Below are positions 36,159 through 47,700 of a stretch of 64,000 nt of DNA, piece after piece. The DNA lies in assembly GCF_028502605.1 (NCBI RefSeq), contig NC_079235.1:2914001-2978000 (forward strand). Reading direction: 5' to 3'. Source of the stretch: Trichoderma breve. Its lineage: Eukaryota; Ascomycota; Sordariomycetes; Hypocreales; Hypocreaceae. The first letter of the stretch is position 1. Every line of letters starts with the position of its first letter. The notes under the pieces are model-generated. The model made no database searches. It saw only the letters and a program-made list of their open reading frames with translations, and had not been told where the DNA came from. Position numbers and translations under genes: made by a program.

Positions 36159-36788
36159 GCGCACGGCATACTGTAAAGCTTCACAGGTGGAACGAAACAT
36201 TTAAAATACGGAGACTACAAGCAGTAACGACGATGGCGACCTCTCTAATGCTCACGAAATGAGAGCTTTCAGGCGCTGATCTGTCACGCCTCCCTAGCTC
36301 GTAGCTGGGGCACTATAGAATCTGGTCGCCTCTGGTTAACATACCTGTACCTGCAAGAGAGGAGAGGTGTAAGCGACGAGCCGTTGGTGGGGATGGACGA
36401 TTCAGGAGGCTCTCGTTAGGTGGCTTTGGAGAATCCGCGGGTCGTGGCACCCAGACAAACCTGTCTGTGGTTGGAGCCGTAGAATTTGGGGCACAGGTTC
36501 GCAAGAGAGATAATCCTCATCTTTAGAAGAGACCAAGCGCCAATCTCTGAGCGCCGGGGACAACGTGGGATATATCGTTATATGCCGTCTGCTAAGTCTG
36601 CCAACACCATTATAATACCAAAACAGGGAAAAAAAAGATAAAGCAAAACAAAACCATTAAATCTTTGTAGTCACCCGTCCCGCCCCTTTGCAACCAAAAT
36701 AAATACCAAACCTGTAGAATGCATCAAATCTTTACTCTTTACTATACAAGTATGCGCATTGTTGGTACCGACCGCTTCCTATTCTTCC
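36159..36788. other. 630-bp convergent intergenic interval
   Basis: It separates the 3' ends of BET5 and PEX3. It contains a TACGGAG motif at 36207 and A-rich sequence near 36630-36660. Nothing else recognised. Confidence 0.5.
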
Positions 36789-38449
36789 TCAAGCTCGTTT
36801 GTCCGCTGCCCTTGCCCATGCGCCTTCAAGGTCAGCAGTAGCCTGGGGCTCAACAATGACGACGCTGCTCTCGACCTGAGTTGATTGAGACTGAGTGTCT
36901 TCAGACTTGAGGTAAACGGCACTCTCCATGAGCCCATCCTCCTTCATTTCATTCTCCCAGTTGCTAGAGTATACAACTGCAGAGAAGGCCTCGAGGTCGC
37001 GCACCGTCTCCATTTCCTGGAGATATTCATTTGGCATGCCATTGCCAATGACATGAGCCTGTCGTGTCAAAACAGAGAGAATCTTGGGCAGAAGAATGGC
37101 CCTGGTGCGCTTGAGGCTGGCCGTCGTTGCCACTGCAGTGGGGGCGTCGTCCAGAGAAAACTCGAAAGCCTCGGTGGCCAGCTTCTTATCCACAAGCAAC
37201 GAGAATCCAGAGTCGAGAATCAGGGTCAGAACGTGCGAAAAGGCCGGTGATTCAATAAGATCTGCCGTCTCATCGAGCAGCCGCCTCAGCGCGGCGGGTG
37301 AAACCTGGGCGCCGTCCTGAGGGCCCATACCTGCGTCATCCAAGATGCCAGACTCACGGATGACCTCGTCTTCCTTATCTTTCGGGGGCAACAGGAAGGC
37401 CAGCCAATCCGATCCCTTGCGTTCGTTGGAGGATCCTTCGATGAGCTTTCTGACCTCTGCGGTCAACTGGGAGACGCGGTCAAAGGTGACAAGATCGCGG
37501 GGGCTGAGGCTGCCAAAGACGGTTCGTACAGAGCTCTCGACACGTTGCATGACTTCAATCCACCCCTTATTTAGCAACCACCAGCTAAAGGTCAGGTACT
37601 TGCGGTTCGTGTCAAAGTCGCTGCCGTATGTCTGGTTGGGGTTGTCATCGTCATTGTTCTCAAGATTGATGGTGGCCTGTTGGCTGCCAGTGGCGAGAGC
37701 AACAACGCTGGATAAATAGCTGCGTCGACCCAGCAGGTTTAGTTGGACCCTGGTGAGCATGGTAAGGAGGGCGAGGGTGTAGATGAGCGTGAATGATCTC
37801 GTAATGGCTGTATACAGCAAGTAGTGTCAGTATTTCCTCTTCATCTCACATGCGTCGGCATGGATAAACAAGCAAGTGGCGCGTACCGCTGATGGTGAGG
37901 TCATCCCACAGCTGCCTCTTGGTCTTTCGTGGTCTCGGAGGAGCGAGCTCCTGTTGGGAGCCATCTGTGGTGAAGGGCATGCCGATATCAACAGGCACAC
38001 TGATGGTGCTCTTGCTATCATCTTCGGTGAGGGTGGTATCGGCAATACTGGGCGGGCTAGTCGTCTGGATGCCCTTAAGGCTCCTCGCCGAGCTCTTGAT
38101 CTGCTGGATCTCGTAGGTGATGCGTTCCGTGTTGAGGGCCGTGATGACGTTGCCGGTGGCGGTAGGCAGGAGAGCCAGGACGGTAAACGTGCAGTCCTCT
38201 TGGTTCTGCTCGAATCGACGGCGAAGACTAGAGTAGGGACGGCTTGGTTGGCAACGGGAGAGATAAACATGGTAAGACAGCCACAACTTACTTCTCCTTG
38301 GCGATTCGGTCGCTGCTCATGCGCTCGCGCGCATCGTTGATCTTGGACAGCACATACTGCGTCACGGCATAGCCGGCACCGACGACTCCAACGCCGATGG
38401 CAATTGGCGTCCGGTTCCGATGCAGCCAGCGCCGGGCTGAAGAAAACAT
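36789..38449 (-). CDS. PEX3: Peroxisome biogenesis factor PEX3 (peroxin-3)
   Basis: Three exons (38449-38292, 38227-37887, 37807-36789) give 505 residues, normal for fungal PEX3. The start MFSSARRWLHRNRTP is followed by a membrane segment IAIGVGVVGAGYAV (about 16-30), the peroxisomal membrane anchor with its basic N-terminal targeting signal. The cytosolic domain shows RRRFEQNQEDCTFTVLALLP and the conserved TKRQLWDDLTIS around the second junction. After that junction comes FTLIYTLALLTMLTRVQLNL, then LLGRRSYLSSVV. PEX3 docks PEX19 to insert peroxisomal membrane proteins and also acts in pexophagy and inheritance. The introns have donors GTAAGT and GTACGC. A 105-residue linker with DDSKST and repeated PP is disordered. 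Confidence 0.96.
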
Positions 38450-40251
38450 GTTGGGCAGCGCTGCACAGGTCAGATCGGGTCGGGTCGAATCGAATCAGAA
38501 GGTCATGGATCAGCAATTCGGCGACATGTACGAAATATCTTGGGTTCCTGTGAGTTCGGGGAGAAACGCGGACTCGAAATCGCAGGCACAGCAGACGGAA
38601 CACGTCGCACAGAGACTGCAGGGCTGTTGTAATGGAAAGTCGCGATGGTGGTTGAGATTGGAGCTCAACTGTGTTTGGTTCAATGTTTGCAGCGTGCCTC
38701 GGTTCTGCTCAGCGCCACGGGGCACCGGGGTCTCTAATTGGCGTCTTCGGCAAGGGGTCAATGGCACGAGCAAGGAGTACGCGGCAGGTACGGGTGCACT
38801 CGCGGCGGACAGCGCTAAGAGGGCTGTAGAAGCGGGTACCAGACAGGTATCTCTCGGGACCCGTGCTGTAAGGCAAGGCCCGCCGATTAGTATTCCGGGG
38901 GCCTGTTGGGTGTATGCACGCACTAATGAAGATGCTCTAGTTGCATGTGTTATTCTCAGATATTGATTGATTACTGCAATGACTTCACAGCTGGTGGGCT
39001 TGATGCCGGAAGAAACACGCCCATCGGAACAATACCCATCTAGGTAGAGATGCTTATTTGCTCGCGGATCTTCTTAAAGCTCCCGTCTTACCCGGAAGTG
39101 GAAGTCGTATGTTGAGAACAGGTTTGGAGGTAGGGATTCCACAAAAGGGTGTCGCCTAGGATAGGTAATGCTCACAATACAAGTACTATGTAATGATCAA
39201 CTGATGGAAAAGATGTACCTACTAGCCTGAATGATTTCAAGGCAAACAATATCCGGGGTTAAGTATATACCTGCTGTACAATACCGGTAGCCATCTCATC
39301 CTCCTTCCTCGGTCAACGTTGAAACATTCAAGCTTATCTCTTATCGCAGGTATGTACTCTGTACTCGTAGTCGTAGTAGCCAGCAGAAAATTGGGCTGGG
39401 CTGGGCTGAGCTCGAATGTCACTACGACAGTCGAGTTCCAGTGACGTGACTGTGCGCATTTCCCGATCGATCCCCACGCCACAGCTGGTGCCACTAGAGC
39501 TGAATTGGCACCAGGCAGTGCGCCTTCAGCTGCTGTCCGTCAGTGCAAGCAAGCAAGTTTAGTGGCATGCCAGGCCAGGCTTGCCAGGCTGCACTGCACC
39601 TAGCCAGTCACCAGCCGGCAAATAATACCTGCACCAGCCAAAAAGAAAACCACCCGGACAAGCATCATTCCTCCAAGGATGTTTAATTTTTTTTTGCCCC
39701 TCTCCAGCTTCTCACTCCCCCACCCCCTCGCTTCAATTGTCTGCTTGCATACCACAGGGCATAATTTTATTTTATTCTCATCTCGCTGCATTTTTCTTAT
39801 TTTTTTCGCCTCCTCCTTGGATTGCTCCCTGCAATCGCCCGCAGCGAATTCGGCACCTCCTTTGCTTTCCGCGTCTAGGCGCTGTGGCTGTCGCAAACTC
39901 CAACCTCCTGTCACTGGCCTTGCTGGGTAGACGGTAGCACTGCTAGTCAAGCCTCGACATCTTGGTCTGGTGACTCCCTCTCCTGCTGACGACTCACCTC
40001 TTGACCGTGGCTCGTGTTTAAAAACATCCAGCAATGCGCCGATTCGCCCAGCAGTCGAGATAACACTGGCCCAATCCATTTCTTCTTCTTCGATTTCAGC
40101 GCTTTCCCACTGGCGGTGACATCGATAATTGATCGCAGAGAGAGAGAGTCCAAGTCTGAAGCGAAAGAGGCAAAATTTTCTTCCTCACTGCTTTCCCTTT
40201 CCGACCCTCCTTTTACCAGCCACGGCTACATTGCTCCCCTGGAAAGAAGAA
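38450..40251. promoter_or_regulatory. Divergent promoter region, PEX3 / ATG101
   Basis: A 1.8-kb interval between divergent starts. The ATG101-proximal half is pyrimidine-rich on the plus strand (from about 39660), as expected for a fungal promoter and leader. The frames 38397-38966 (+) and 40079-39600 (-) have no recognisable motif; the former overlaps the first exon of PEX3. No RNA gene was seen. Confidence 0.5.
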
Positions 40252-41072
40252 ATGGATCAGCAAAAACCCCCGGAATTCATACTCGACGTCTTTACAGACC
40301 CTCGATCTGTTCGCGACGTGGTTAAAGGTACTTGATTGGCCTCGTCAGCCCTATGCGACAAGCACCTAGCCGTCGTCGCATCAACAAGTCTCTTTCAGCT
40401 AACACAGCGAGCAATACAGGCATACTGCACACAATCTTCTTTAACCGATTCTTTCCTTCTCTCGCCCCCCGAACACACGAGGTCTTGGATGTCACTCTTC
40501 CCTTCGTCAACGACGATGAGCTGGAGACGCTGATCGAGCAACGCGCCTATGCGCTCGAGCGCCAGCTCGATGCCGAACGACTATCCAATTCGGGTGGCCA
40601 GGCCGGAGGCGCACCGGTCAAGGGAGAGAAAATGAGCGGCCCTGGCATGGGGGACGGCGGCAGCGGAGGAAGGGGCCAGATCACCGTCCAGTTCTTCGAG
40701 CGAAAACGCAAAAAGGCCTGGCCGTTTGGCCGCGCAGACGAAGAGGTCTGCTGGGAAACTTGGACAATCAAAGTCACTGTCGCTGAACCGAGAACGGAAA
40801 ACGGTATGTTTACTGCTGCACGTAGCTCGAACACCCAACTTTCCCCGAGCTCTCCCATACTAAGACAAAACCCGAAAAACGTAGAACGAGCCAAAGTCCG
40901 CAGAGCCATGGAGCAAACCCTCTTCGCAACCGCCATGAAAATCGTCACCTTTGTCAACACCCACAAAGACCACATCCCCCCCATCACCACCCAGGGCGGC
41001 AACCCTTTCCCCTACAAGATCAACCTCGAGTCCAAGGAGACCAGCTGGGCGTCTCGCATACGCATCTACTAG
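40252..41072 (+). CDS. ATG101: Autophagy initiation factor ATG101
   Basis: Three exons (40252-40327, 40420-40803, 40885-41072) give 215 residues. The opening MDQQKPPEFILDVFTDPRSV, then ILHTIFFNRFFP and EVLDVTLPFVNDDELETLIE, are typical of ATG101, a HORMA-fold protein. The segment KKAWPFGRADEEVCWETWTI is rich in Trp and Phe and covers the region of the exposed WF finger. The C-terminal helix ERAKVRRAMEQTLFATAMKI and the end NPFPYKINLESKE complete the match. ATG101 pairs with the ATG13 HORMA domain in the ULK/ATG1 initiation complex of most eukaryotes (budding yeasts use Atg31/29 instead). A Gly/Pro-rich loop of about 30 residues before GQITVQFFE is longer than in animal homologues. Introns are 92 and 81 nt. 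Confidence 0.94.
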
Positions 41073-42450
41073 AGCAAACACGAAACTGGACCACACTACT
41101 TTCTTTAAATGCCAAACTCTGAAGATTGACTTCTTCACACATCTTTCTTTACTTTTAACACCCGGGTTCTACGACAAACGAGCAACAATGACAAATAAAA
41201 GGGTCGACTGATAGATTTTGATTTCATGGGAGGGAAGCAAGGGCTGCGTCTGCGCCCAGTTGGGGATTTTTTCGACGTAGGCAACTGTATATATGAGCTC
41301 TACACGAGGCGTTTTGGGTATCGGCGTGGGAGACAAGACATTTATTTTTCAACAAGCTTAATGTAACGAACGATCCAAAGGTAGATACCCCCCGAGTTCA
41401 CACGAAACACATGCACACAGTCATGTGCAATGTTATATGGAGCAGGCTGGGGGCTGGGGGCGAAAGGGGGGGAACACATGAACCAGGCAATCAGGCTTCA
41501 TGATGCATGTTAGCCCAGCCTGAGTCACACATCTTACGCTGGTAGCTATCAAGCAATAGACACAGACACGGCACTGGTGCAAACAATACATCAAATCTTG
41601 AAAGCAAGCAGTCAATTGAACTTGATATCAAAAAAAAAAAAAAAAAAAGTCAATCGCCTTCTTTTGAAAAAAAGGTAGAACTAGAGAGCCTACAGCACAC
41701 ATAAAGAGCAAAACACCCAAGCCTATCCGACAGGGGAATAATCCCAAAAGCGAATCCGTTCCCAATCCCTTAGTAGAAAAAGAAAAAGCCCAACAAGGAA
41801 ATAGAATTCAAACATGAGCCAAGCCAAGTCTCTCACAAACCCCTTTAATACCAGTTCCCTAGGTACACACGCGCAGATGCGCATGTTTGTGAATCCAGAC
41901 TCCATGCATCCAACCCATTGTCCGGTAAAGAAGTGAATACACTCAAAAGCAAAAGAATAAGGGAACCAATCAAGAGAGATAATAGAAAAAAAAGAAGAAA
42001 CAGTAAAACCAACAATTCCTCGCAATAAAGCCAAGTCCAGTCCAAGCCCAGGCCCAGGCCATACCAGCTAAATCAAGCTATCCCATTTCCCGGAACCGAC
42101 CGTCGCCGTATTCCAATGCCGCAAAAACAAAGGTAAAAAAACAAGTTATACTATGTACTCAGAATCATCATTACCCATTAGGGAACAAGCCGTGAAGCCC
42201 AAGGGGAGAGGTTAGGCTTGCACATAGAACTGCAACCCCATCGCAGTCTAGAATCGCGTAACGTCAAATGCCAGTAATCGTCGTGTTAGTCGTGTGAAGG
42301 AAGCTTTGGTCGTGGTGAATAGAGTGTTAGACGTTCGAGAAGGAAAAGCAACCCTTGATCTGTTCTTCATTTGGCTTCGTCTTTCCTCCTGTCTTCATCA
42401 ATGTCATAAAAAAGTGATCGTCATCATTTGCCTTTCGCAAGCAACGTCTT
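41073..42450. other. 1.4-kb convergent intergenic interval
   Basis: It contains the 3' ends of ATG101 and of the forkhead gene. An 18-A tract (41631-41648) and other A-rich strings are present. Minus frames near 42045-41723 are Phe/Leu-rich translations of AT-rich DNA and are not called. Confidence 0.5.
41631..41648 (+). repeat. Homopolymer tract, 18 A
   Basis: An uninterrupted run of 18 A between convergent genes. Confidence 0.8.
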
Positions 42451-44745
42451 CTAAAAGGTGGTTGAAAAGCTTCGGCCCAAGGTAGGTTTCCCGCTCTGTT
42501 TCAGCCCTCTGGAGGGTTGTGAGCCAGATCCGATCTTCTCGAACCCCTGAAGGATATCAAGGCCGGTAAAGTCTGACCCATCCACGCCTGCCCCTGAAGC
42601 AAAGTCGTTGGGGTCGATGTGGAGAGATGGCCAGTCCCCGTCTCCTGGAAGCTCTATTAAGGAGACAAACTTGCTCGGGGATGCACCCCTGATGGGCGAT
42701 CCTTGGAAGAGCTTGGACGGGGAGCCGAGGCCCTCAAAGGCCTTGCTTGGCGTTTCCAGAAACTGTGAAGGTGTATCAGGGGCCTTGAGCAAAGGCGCCG
42801 ATGAGACAATCTTCTTGGAAGCTGACAAGTCTCCAATGGCTGAGGAAGAAATAGATCGATCGAGGCGAGCGCGCTTGACAGAGCGCTTGATGGGGGAGCC
42901 AGCATCTGCACAGCCGATGCTATCGAAAACATTCTCATCATCCACCGGCAGATCTTGGAAGATGTCAAAGTCAGGAATATGGCTGGCGTTGGGTGTGTCA
43001 AAGCTGAAGAGGTTATCATCAAGGCGGAAGGCAGGACTCCACGGCAGGCTGTCATCATTGGAAAGGTTGGCTACTCGTCGCAGGGGAGATTGCAGCAAGT
43101 GGCGGACCTTGGCGCGGTGGATGCGTAGGTTCGTGTTGGGAGAAACTGAGGGTGGCGGCTGCACGATGGCCTTGGCCTTCTTAACGATGGGAGTGAGAGG
43201 AGGGGGCATCTGGTTGTCGTGGGACTGTCGGAAAGGAGACGATGAATTGAGTCCATAGTTGGAAAATGAACGGCTCTTAGTCGGGCTAAAAGGAGAGGAT
43301 CCCCTGAGTCGTGCAATCTCCTCCTCGGCGCGGCCGCGCTTGATTCGGTGCCTGTCAGCCTCTGATGTGAAGAAAGCTGACCTGGTTGCATTCGGGCGCA
43401 TGGCAGATGACTCGAGAGAGGAGATGTAGCCGCTGTCATCCATGGAAGCGAACTTGCGCTTGTGAGTCCTAGTCACAGACGAGGCAGGATTGCGGCTCAT
43501 AGGAGGTGGTGTGCCATTTCGTCGCTCTGGTCGAGGGACAGGTGGAGTTGAGTGTAAAGCTGCAGGTAGAGGCGAGAAGAAGGACGATTCCAGTGGCAAT
43601 TCGTTGTCGAGACCCTTTTCCACCAGGTCCTCAGCAGGCGCATTGTCAGACACGAGGATGGTGGCATCTGAGGAAGGCTCCAAGGGCATGGACAAGGTCG
43701 CCTGAGAAGTCGGAAGAGGGGGGAGGCTGTTTGCGTGCTGCGGCTGGTGGTGATGAATAGGAGCTGGGGGTGGCAGCGAAGGCTCGGGCATCAGTGCTGG
43801 CGTTGGTCGAGAGGGCTCCAGACGAGTTGACATGACGGGGAGGTTCTCCGCAGTTGGGACCGATTTGCGCGTTGGCTTCTCCTTGAGGAACTGAAACTCG
43901 GTGCCGGGCTCAATACCCCAGTAGTTTCCCTTGCCGGGGTCGTCCTTTGGTCGTTCGATCTTGATGAAGTTCTTGTGCAAGCTCAGGTTATGTCGAATGC
44001 TGTTTTGCCATCCTGCGTCGTTGGGGTTGTAGAAGGAATAGTTGTCGCTGATCCACTTGTAAATCTGAGCAAGGGTGAGACGACGCTTTGAAGACCGTAG
44101 AATGGCCATTCCAATGAGTTGTGCGTAGCTGTGAGGTGGTTTTGTACCATCGTCGGTGATGGGTGGGAACGAATCGTGCGGTGGTAGTGATTGCTCCTCG
44201 GCCTTGGATTTCTTATTGACTCGAGCTTCCTTGATTGGTGCCGCCTCCATCAGTCCCTTCCTCCCACTTGGATCCTGGTAGTACTGCTCCACTGAGATAT
44301 TAATAGCCGGAGGTGCCGGGAAGATCTGAGGGTGAACATTTTCCTTGCCGAAGAAGGCGTTGTGATCCGTGAGCGGTGGCTTCTGTAGGCCTGTCTTGAA
44401 GTTGGAGAGCTGCGGCTTCTTTTGCAGCGAATCCGTCACCGGGGCCTTGTCGGTGGGAGGCGCCATTGAGATGCCGTTGAACTTGTTGAGGCCGTGTGAG
44501 GGTTTGAGCGGCGCTCTGGGTGTCTTGTTCTTGAAGGGAGAGAATTTGCTGCCGTGAGATGATGATGCGGGCTCGAGAATGACGTTTGAGCTTGAATTAC
44601 CAAGGGGACGGCGAATAGGCCTGGATGGATTCGGCATGGGTGCGTGACTGGTCATGGGTGCTGGTGCTTCGTTCTCGAAAAAGATGTCGTCATTGAAAAC
44701 TTCAAGCGGCCTGGAGGAGCCGTAAAAGCGCGTCGGCTGGGCCAT
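42451..44745 (-). CDS. Forkhead transcription factor, HCM1/Sep1-type
   Basis: A single open frame of 764 residues, with no intron needed. The forkhead DNA-binding domain is at about 202-290: KPPHSYAQLIGMAIL, RRLTLAQIYKWISDNY, the recognition helix NDAGWQNSIRHNLSLHKNF and the wing KGNYWGIEPG. No FHA domain is visible, so it is not an FKH1/FKH2 type; it fits the HCM1 (budding yeast) and Sep1 (fission yeast) group that drives S-phase, septation and spindle genes. A KEN motif (FFGKENVHP, residues 134-136) could be an APC/C degron, and many SP/TP sites (SPFKNKTP, SSPFSPTKSR, LQSPLRR) could be Cdk targets. The remainder is disordered. Antisense frames of 60-216 codons are shadows. Confidence 0.93.
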   Translation of the reverse strand: MAQPTRFYGSSRPLEVFNDDIFFENEAPAPMTSHAPMPNPSRPIRRPLGNSSSNVILEPASSSHGSKFSPFKNKTPRAPLKPSHGLNKFNGISMAPPTDKAPVTDSLQKKPQLSNFKTGLQKPPLTDHNAFFGKENVHPQIFPAPPAINISVEQYYQDPSGRKGLMEAAPIKEARVNKKSKAEEQSLPPHDSFPPITDDGTKPPHSYAQLIGMAILRSSKRRLTLAQIYKWISDNYSFYNPNDAGWQNSIRHNLSLHKNFIKIERPKDDPGKGNYWGIEPGTEFQFLKEKPTRKSVPTAENLPVMSTRLEPSRPTPALMPEPSLPPPAPIHHHQPQHANSLPPLPTSQATLSMPLEPSSDATILVSDNAPAEDLVEKGLDNELPLESSFFSPLPAALHSTPPVPRPERRNGTPPPMSRNPASSVTRTHKRKFASMDDSGYISSLESSAMRPNATRSAFFTSEADRHRIKRGRAEEEIARLRGSSPFSPTKSRSFSNYGLNSSSPFRQSHDNQMPPPLTPIVKKAKAIVQPPPSVSPNTNLRIHRAKVRHLLQSPLRRVANLSNDDSLPWSPAFRLDDNLFSFDTPNASHIPDFDIFQDLPVDDENVFDSIGCADAGSPIKRSVKRARLDRSISSSAIGDLSASKKIVSSAPLLKAPDTPSQFLETPSKAFEGLGSPSKLFQGSPIRGASPSKFVSLIELPGDGDWPSLHIDPNDFASGAGVDGSDFTGLDILQGFEKIGSGSQPSRGLKQSGKPTLGRSFSTTF

Positions 44746-47700
44746 TTCGGCCTTTGTGTGGTGATGCTCTTTGAGCGTTGTGGAGCGGGCTGTGCGTGAA
44801 CAGCTGTGAAAAGCTTCTGCTTCTGGGCGCGCTAGTCAGCCGAGGGTGCAAGGGGAAAGACGCGACACCGGCGTGGTTCTGAGAGCGGAAGCATTGCAAA
44901 GCTCCGGGAGGGCTGAAGGAAATTAAAGAGAATGGAGAGAGAGAAGAATGGAATAAAAGAGCCAAGCATGGGGGGTTTTTTGTGCTCACCTCGCTGAGGT
45001 CACCGTCACTCGCAGGCGCGGTGGGGCGGCAGATACAAGGCTTGGGGGAGTCACGGCCCTGACCGGGATTTTTACTACTTTTTCTGTCCTTTTTTCTCGG
45101 CTGGGTTAATGGAATAATAGGAGAGCCGATCGGACCCGCAGATGAATTTTATGAAGAAGAATCTCTTTAAGATTTCTTCAATTAAGCTGAAAAGGTGAAG
45201 TGGCGGGAGGGAGAAGGACGAGCGTCGCGTCGGATCGGGTTGCACGTTTGTGTCTTTTGCGCGGGGGAGAAATGGTTAGTAAAGACGGCAGGAAATGTGT
45301 AGAGCCGTGACAGAGAGGTGGGATGGAAGAGATGGAAAAAGACGAGCAAAGACGAGGGGAGACGGGCGCTGTAATAGGGAATGCCAGTATGATCGGAAGG
45401 GAGGACGAACAAAGGTGGATGGCCTCTGGCTTTGATCCAAGCACAAGGGCAAACTTTCGATCCTTGGAACAGGCCCGAGTGGATCGCCGACCAGGGCCCC
45501 TGGCAGTGCGAGAGACGCAGAGAAAGCCCAGCGCGTCAGGGATGCAATGCGGATTGGATGGCAAGCTGTCTAGGCTGACACGAGCGACCGGGGCAGGGAT
45601 TGTCTGGCGGCGTGCAGAAATCTTGCTTCTCCAGCCCGCAACTAGCACAAGGCCAAGCCAGATGTGGCCAGTCGCAAAGCCAGTCGCCAGTACTTTGTCG
45701 ATGCGATGATTGTTGGATGGGTGGAAGCGCTGGACACGATTGGATCGAGCAAATGCGGTCCCGTCTTTTGGTGTGGTGGGTTAAATTGTCAACGAGATAA
45801 AAGCTGCTGTGAGTGAGAAGTACGAGCGAGAGTGAAGATGAGGGTGAGAGTATGTAAGGTGCAAGCTCAAGCACAAGCACAGTATTACAGCGCTGTACAG
45901 CACAGTAATGTGAGGGTGGCCTCCCCCCCTCTTCTTTGCACGGAACGGGCTTTTAGAGGGCTCGCGCGCGTCTCAGCAAGACCCAAGCCAAGGGAGCCTG
46001 CTGTACTCGTACTGTAGGAGAGAAAGAGACAAGCAAGACAGGCGGCGGGGGGCGTGTCTTTGGGAATGCAACAAAGATGCACGGCTTTCTGTCTTTTCCC
46101 TTTTCTCTCTTTGACTCTGCGTCCTGACGATCGATCGATGCTCTTTTGTCTTGAACCGACTGGGGCTGGGCTGTGCGAGAGCGGAGCAAGCGAGCCTGTA
46201 AGTGAGGACTGCATTACATGCGCCAGAGCATGTGAGTAAAAGGTCCGTACGGAGCAGCTGCCGGTATCTGTGCAGCACGTAGCACCATCTGGATAGTATA
46301 TTTTGCCAGGGGGATGGTGATGCTAGCAGCAGCAGTAGTACGAGCACGTACATGAGATTGATACCTTAGTAGGTAAGGTAGGTAATAGAGGTGTATGTGT
46401 AAATATCTATAGTAGGGCTGTGTATGAGGTCTGGTGTATTATTTGGCTGGGTATGCCAAGGTATGGAAAGGTAATGGACCGAGGGAGTGGTACAAGAACG
46501 AGGCTTCGTATATGCGAGTATAGTAGTAGTATGAGCCGCGAGATACCGAGCGAGGCACAAGGGATTTGAAGGTAGCAATGATGCGATTGATGCGCAATGT
46601 ACATACAGCAGATGTAGATGTAGATGTAAGTAGATGTAAGTGTGAGAAGCAGTAGCGGCAACACCCTTTTTGAAGGCTTCCCTGCGATTCGCCGTCGCCA
46701 TCACGACCATCCCATCTGCAACCCGACGGTTGCCATGCGACCTGCGCAAGTCCATCATCGCATCAGCTGCAGCGGTAAACAAGAGACGGAGCTCTTTGAC
46801 TGGGCAGTGGCCTGCATGATGCATGCATGCGCGAGGGTTGGGCGCCGCAATTGGTAGCCCAATCTCGCATTCAAAATGTTGTTGCTTATCCTCTCTGCTT
46901 GATATGCTTGACAGACAGAGCTGGCGATGCCTCGACTGCCGCCCCCCAATTCGGGGCCAGGTACCCCGATTGAGAGCACCCATGGCATCAATGGCAATCC
47001 ACTTCTAAATGCCTAGCATGTACTAACTTTAGTAGCCCTATGTCTAGTGTTTTTAAGCCCATTGATGCTCTCCGGAAGAATGAGGAACGGAGAAGCCGTT
47101 GTAGTTATGGATACTATTTGATCGCGCCTCGTCTTTTTTTCCCGGCTCGACCAAGGTTCGCGCTCAGCCTTCAAACCATCCGTCATCATCAGCTGGCTTC
47201 TCCCATTAGCACTTGACTACTGTCACTTAGCCGTGGATAGTATTAACCCGGATCGTCCATTTACGTACTCGCTCAGAGGCAGAGTTTCTTGTCCTCTTGG
47301 CTAGTGCGTGCAAGTGGAATCTGTCATATGTCTCATTCTGTTCCTGCCACGATCACAAGGTTAGAATCCAGGCACCCCGATTCCAAAACTCGCGTGTTCT
47401 CGACGCCTGCGTTTCAAACTCTGTTCTTCCCTGGCCGGACCTCTTCAGCCTTTTTTTCTGCGTCTCGATCCCTCGCAGGGATCTTGCTGTTTCTGCTGCC
47501 CTTCTGACTCTTGTTTCCCTTTGGCTTTGGCTTTGGCTTACCTTGTTCCCCCCTCCACGAACCCCTCCAAATCCGTATCCCTTCCCCCCCTCCATGAGCA
47601 TCTCCCCCACGCATAATGATACATGCTTGCAACATGTCCATTTTTATCTCATTTGGGCCGGCCTTTTCGACGGAACGGACATATGACAACTCCCAAACCC

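Noticed and set aside
38397..38966. 189-codon plus-strand open frame
   Set aside because: Overlaps the first exon of PEX3 in antisense and the shared promoter; no motif.
46366..46983. 205-codon minus-strand open frame
   Set aside because: Its C-terminal half is a translation of short-period TA/GATGTA-type repeats; no motif.
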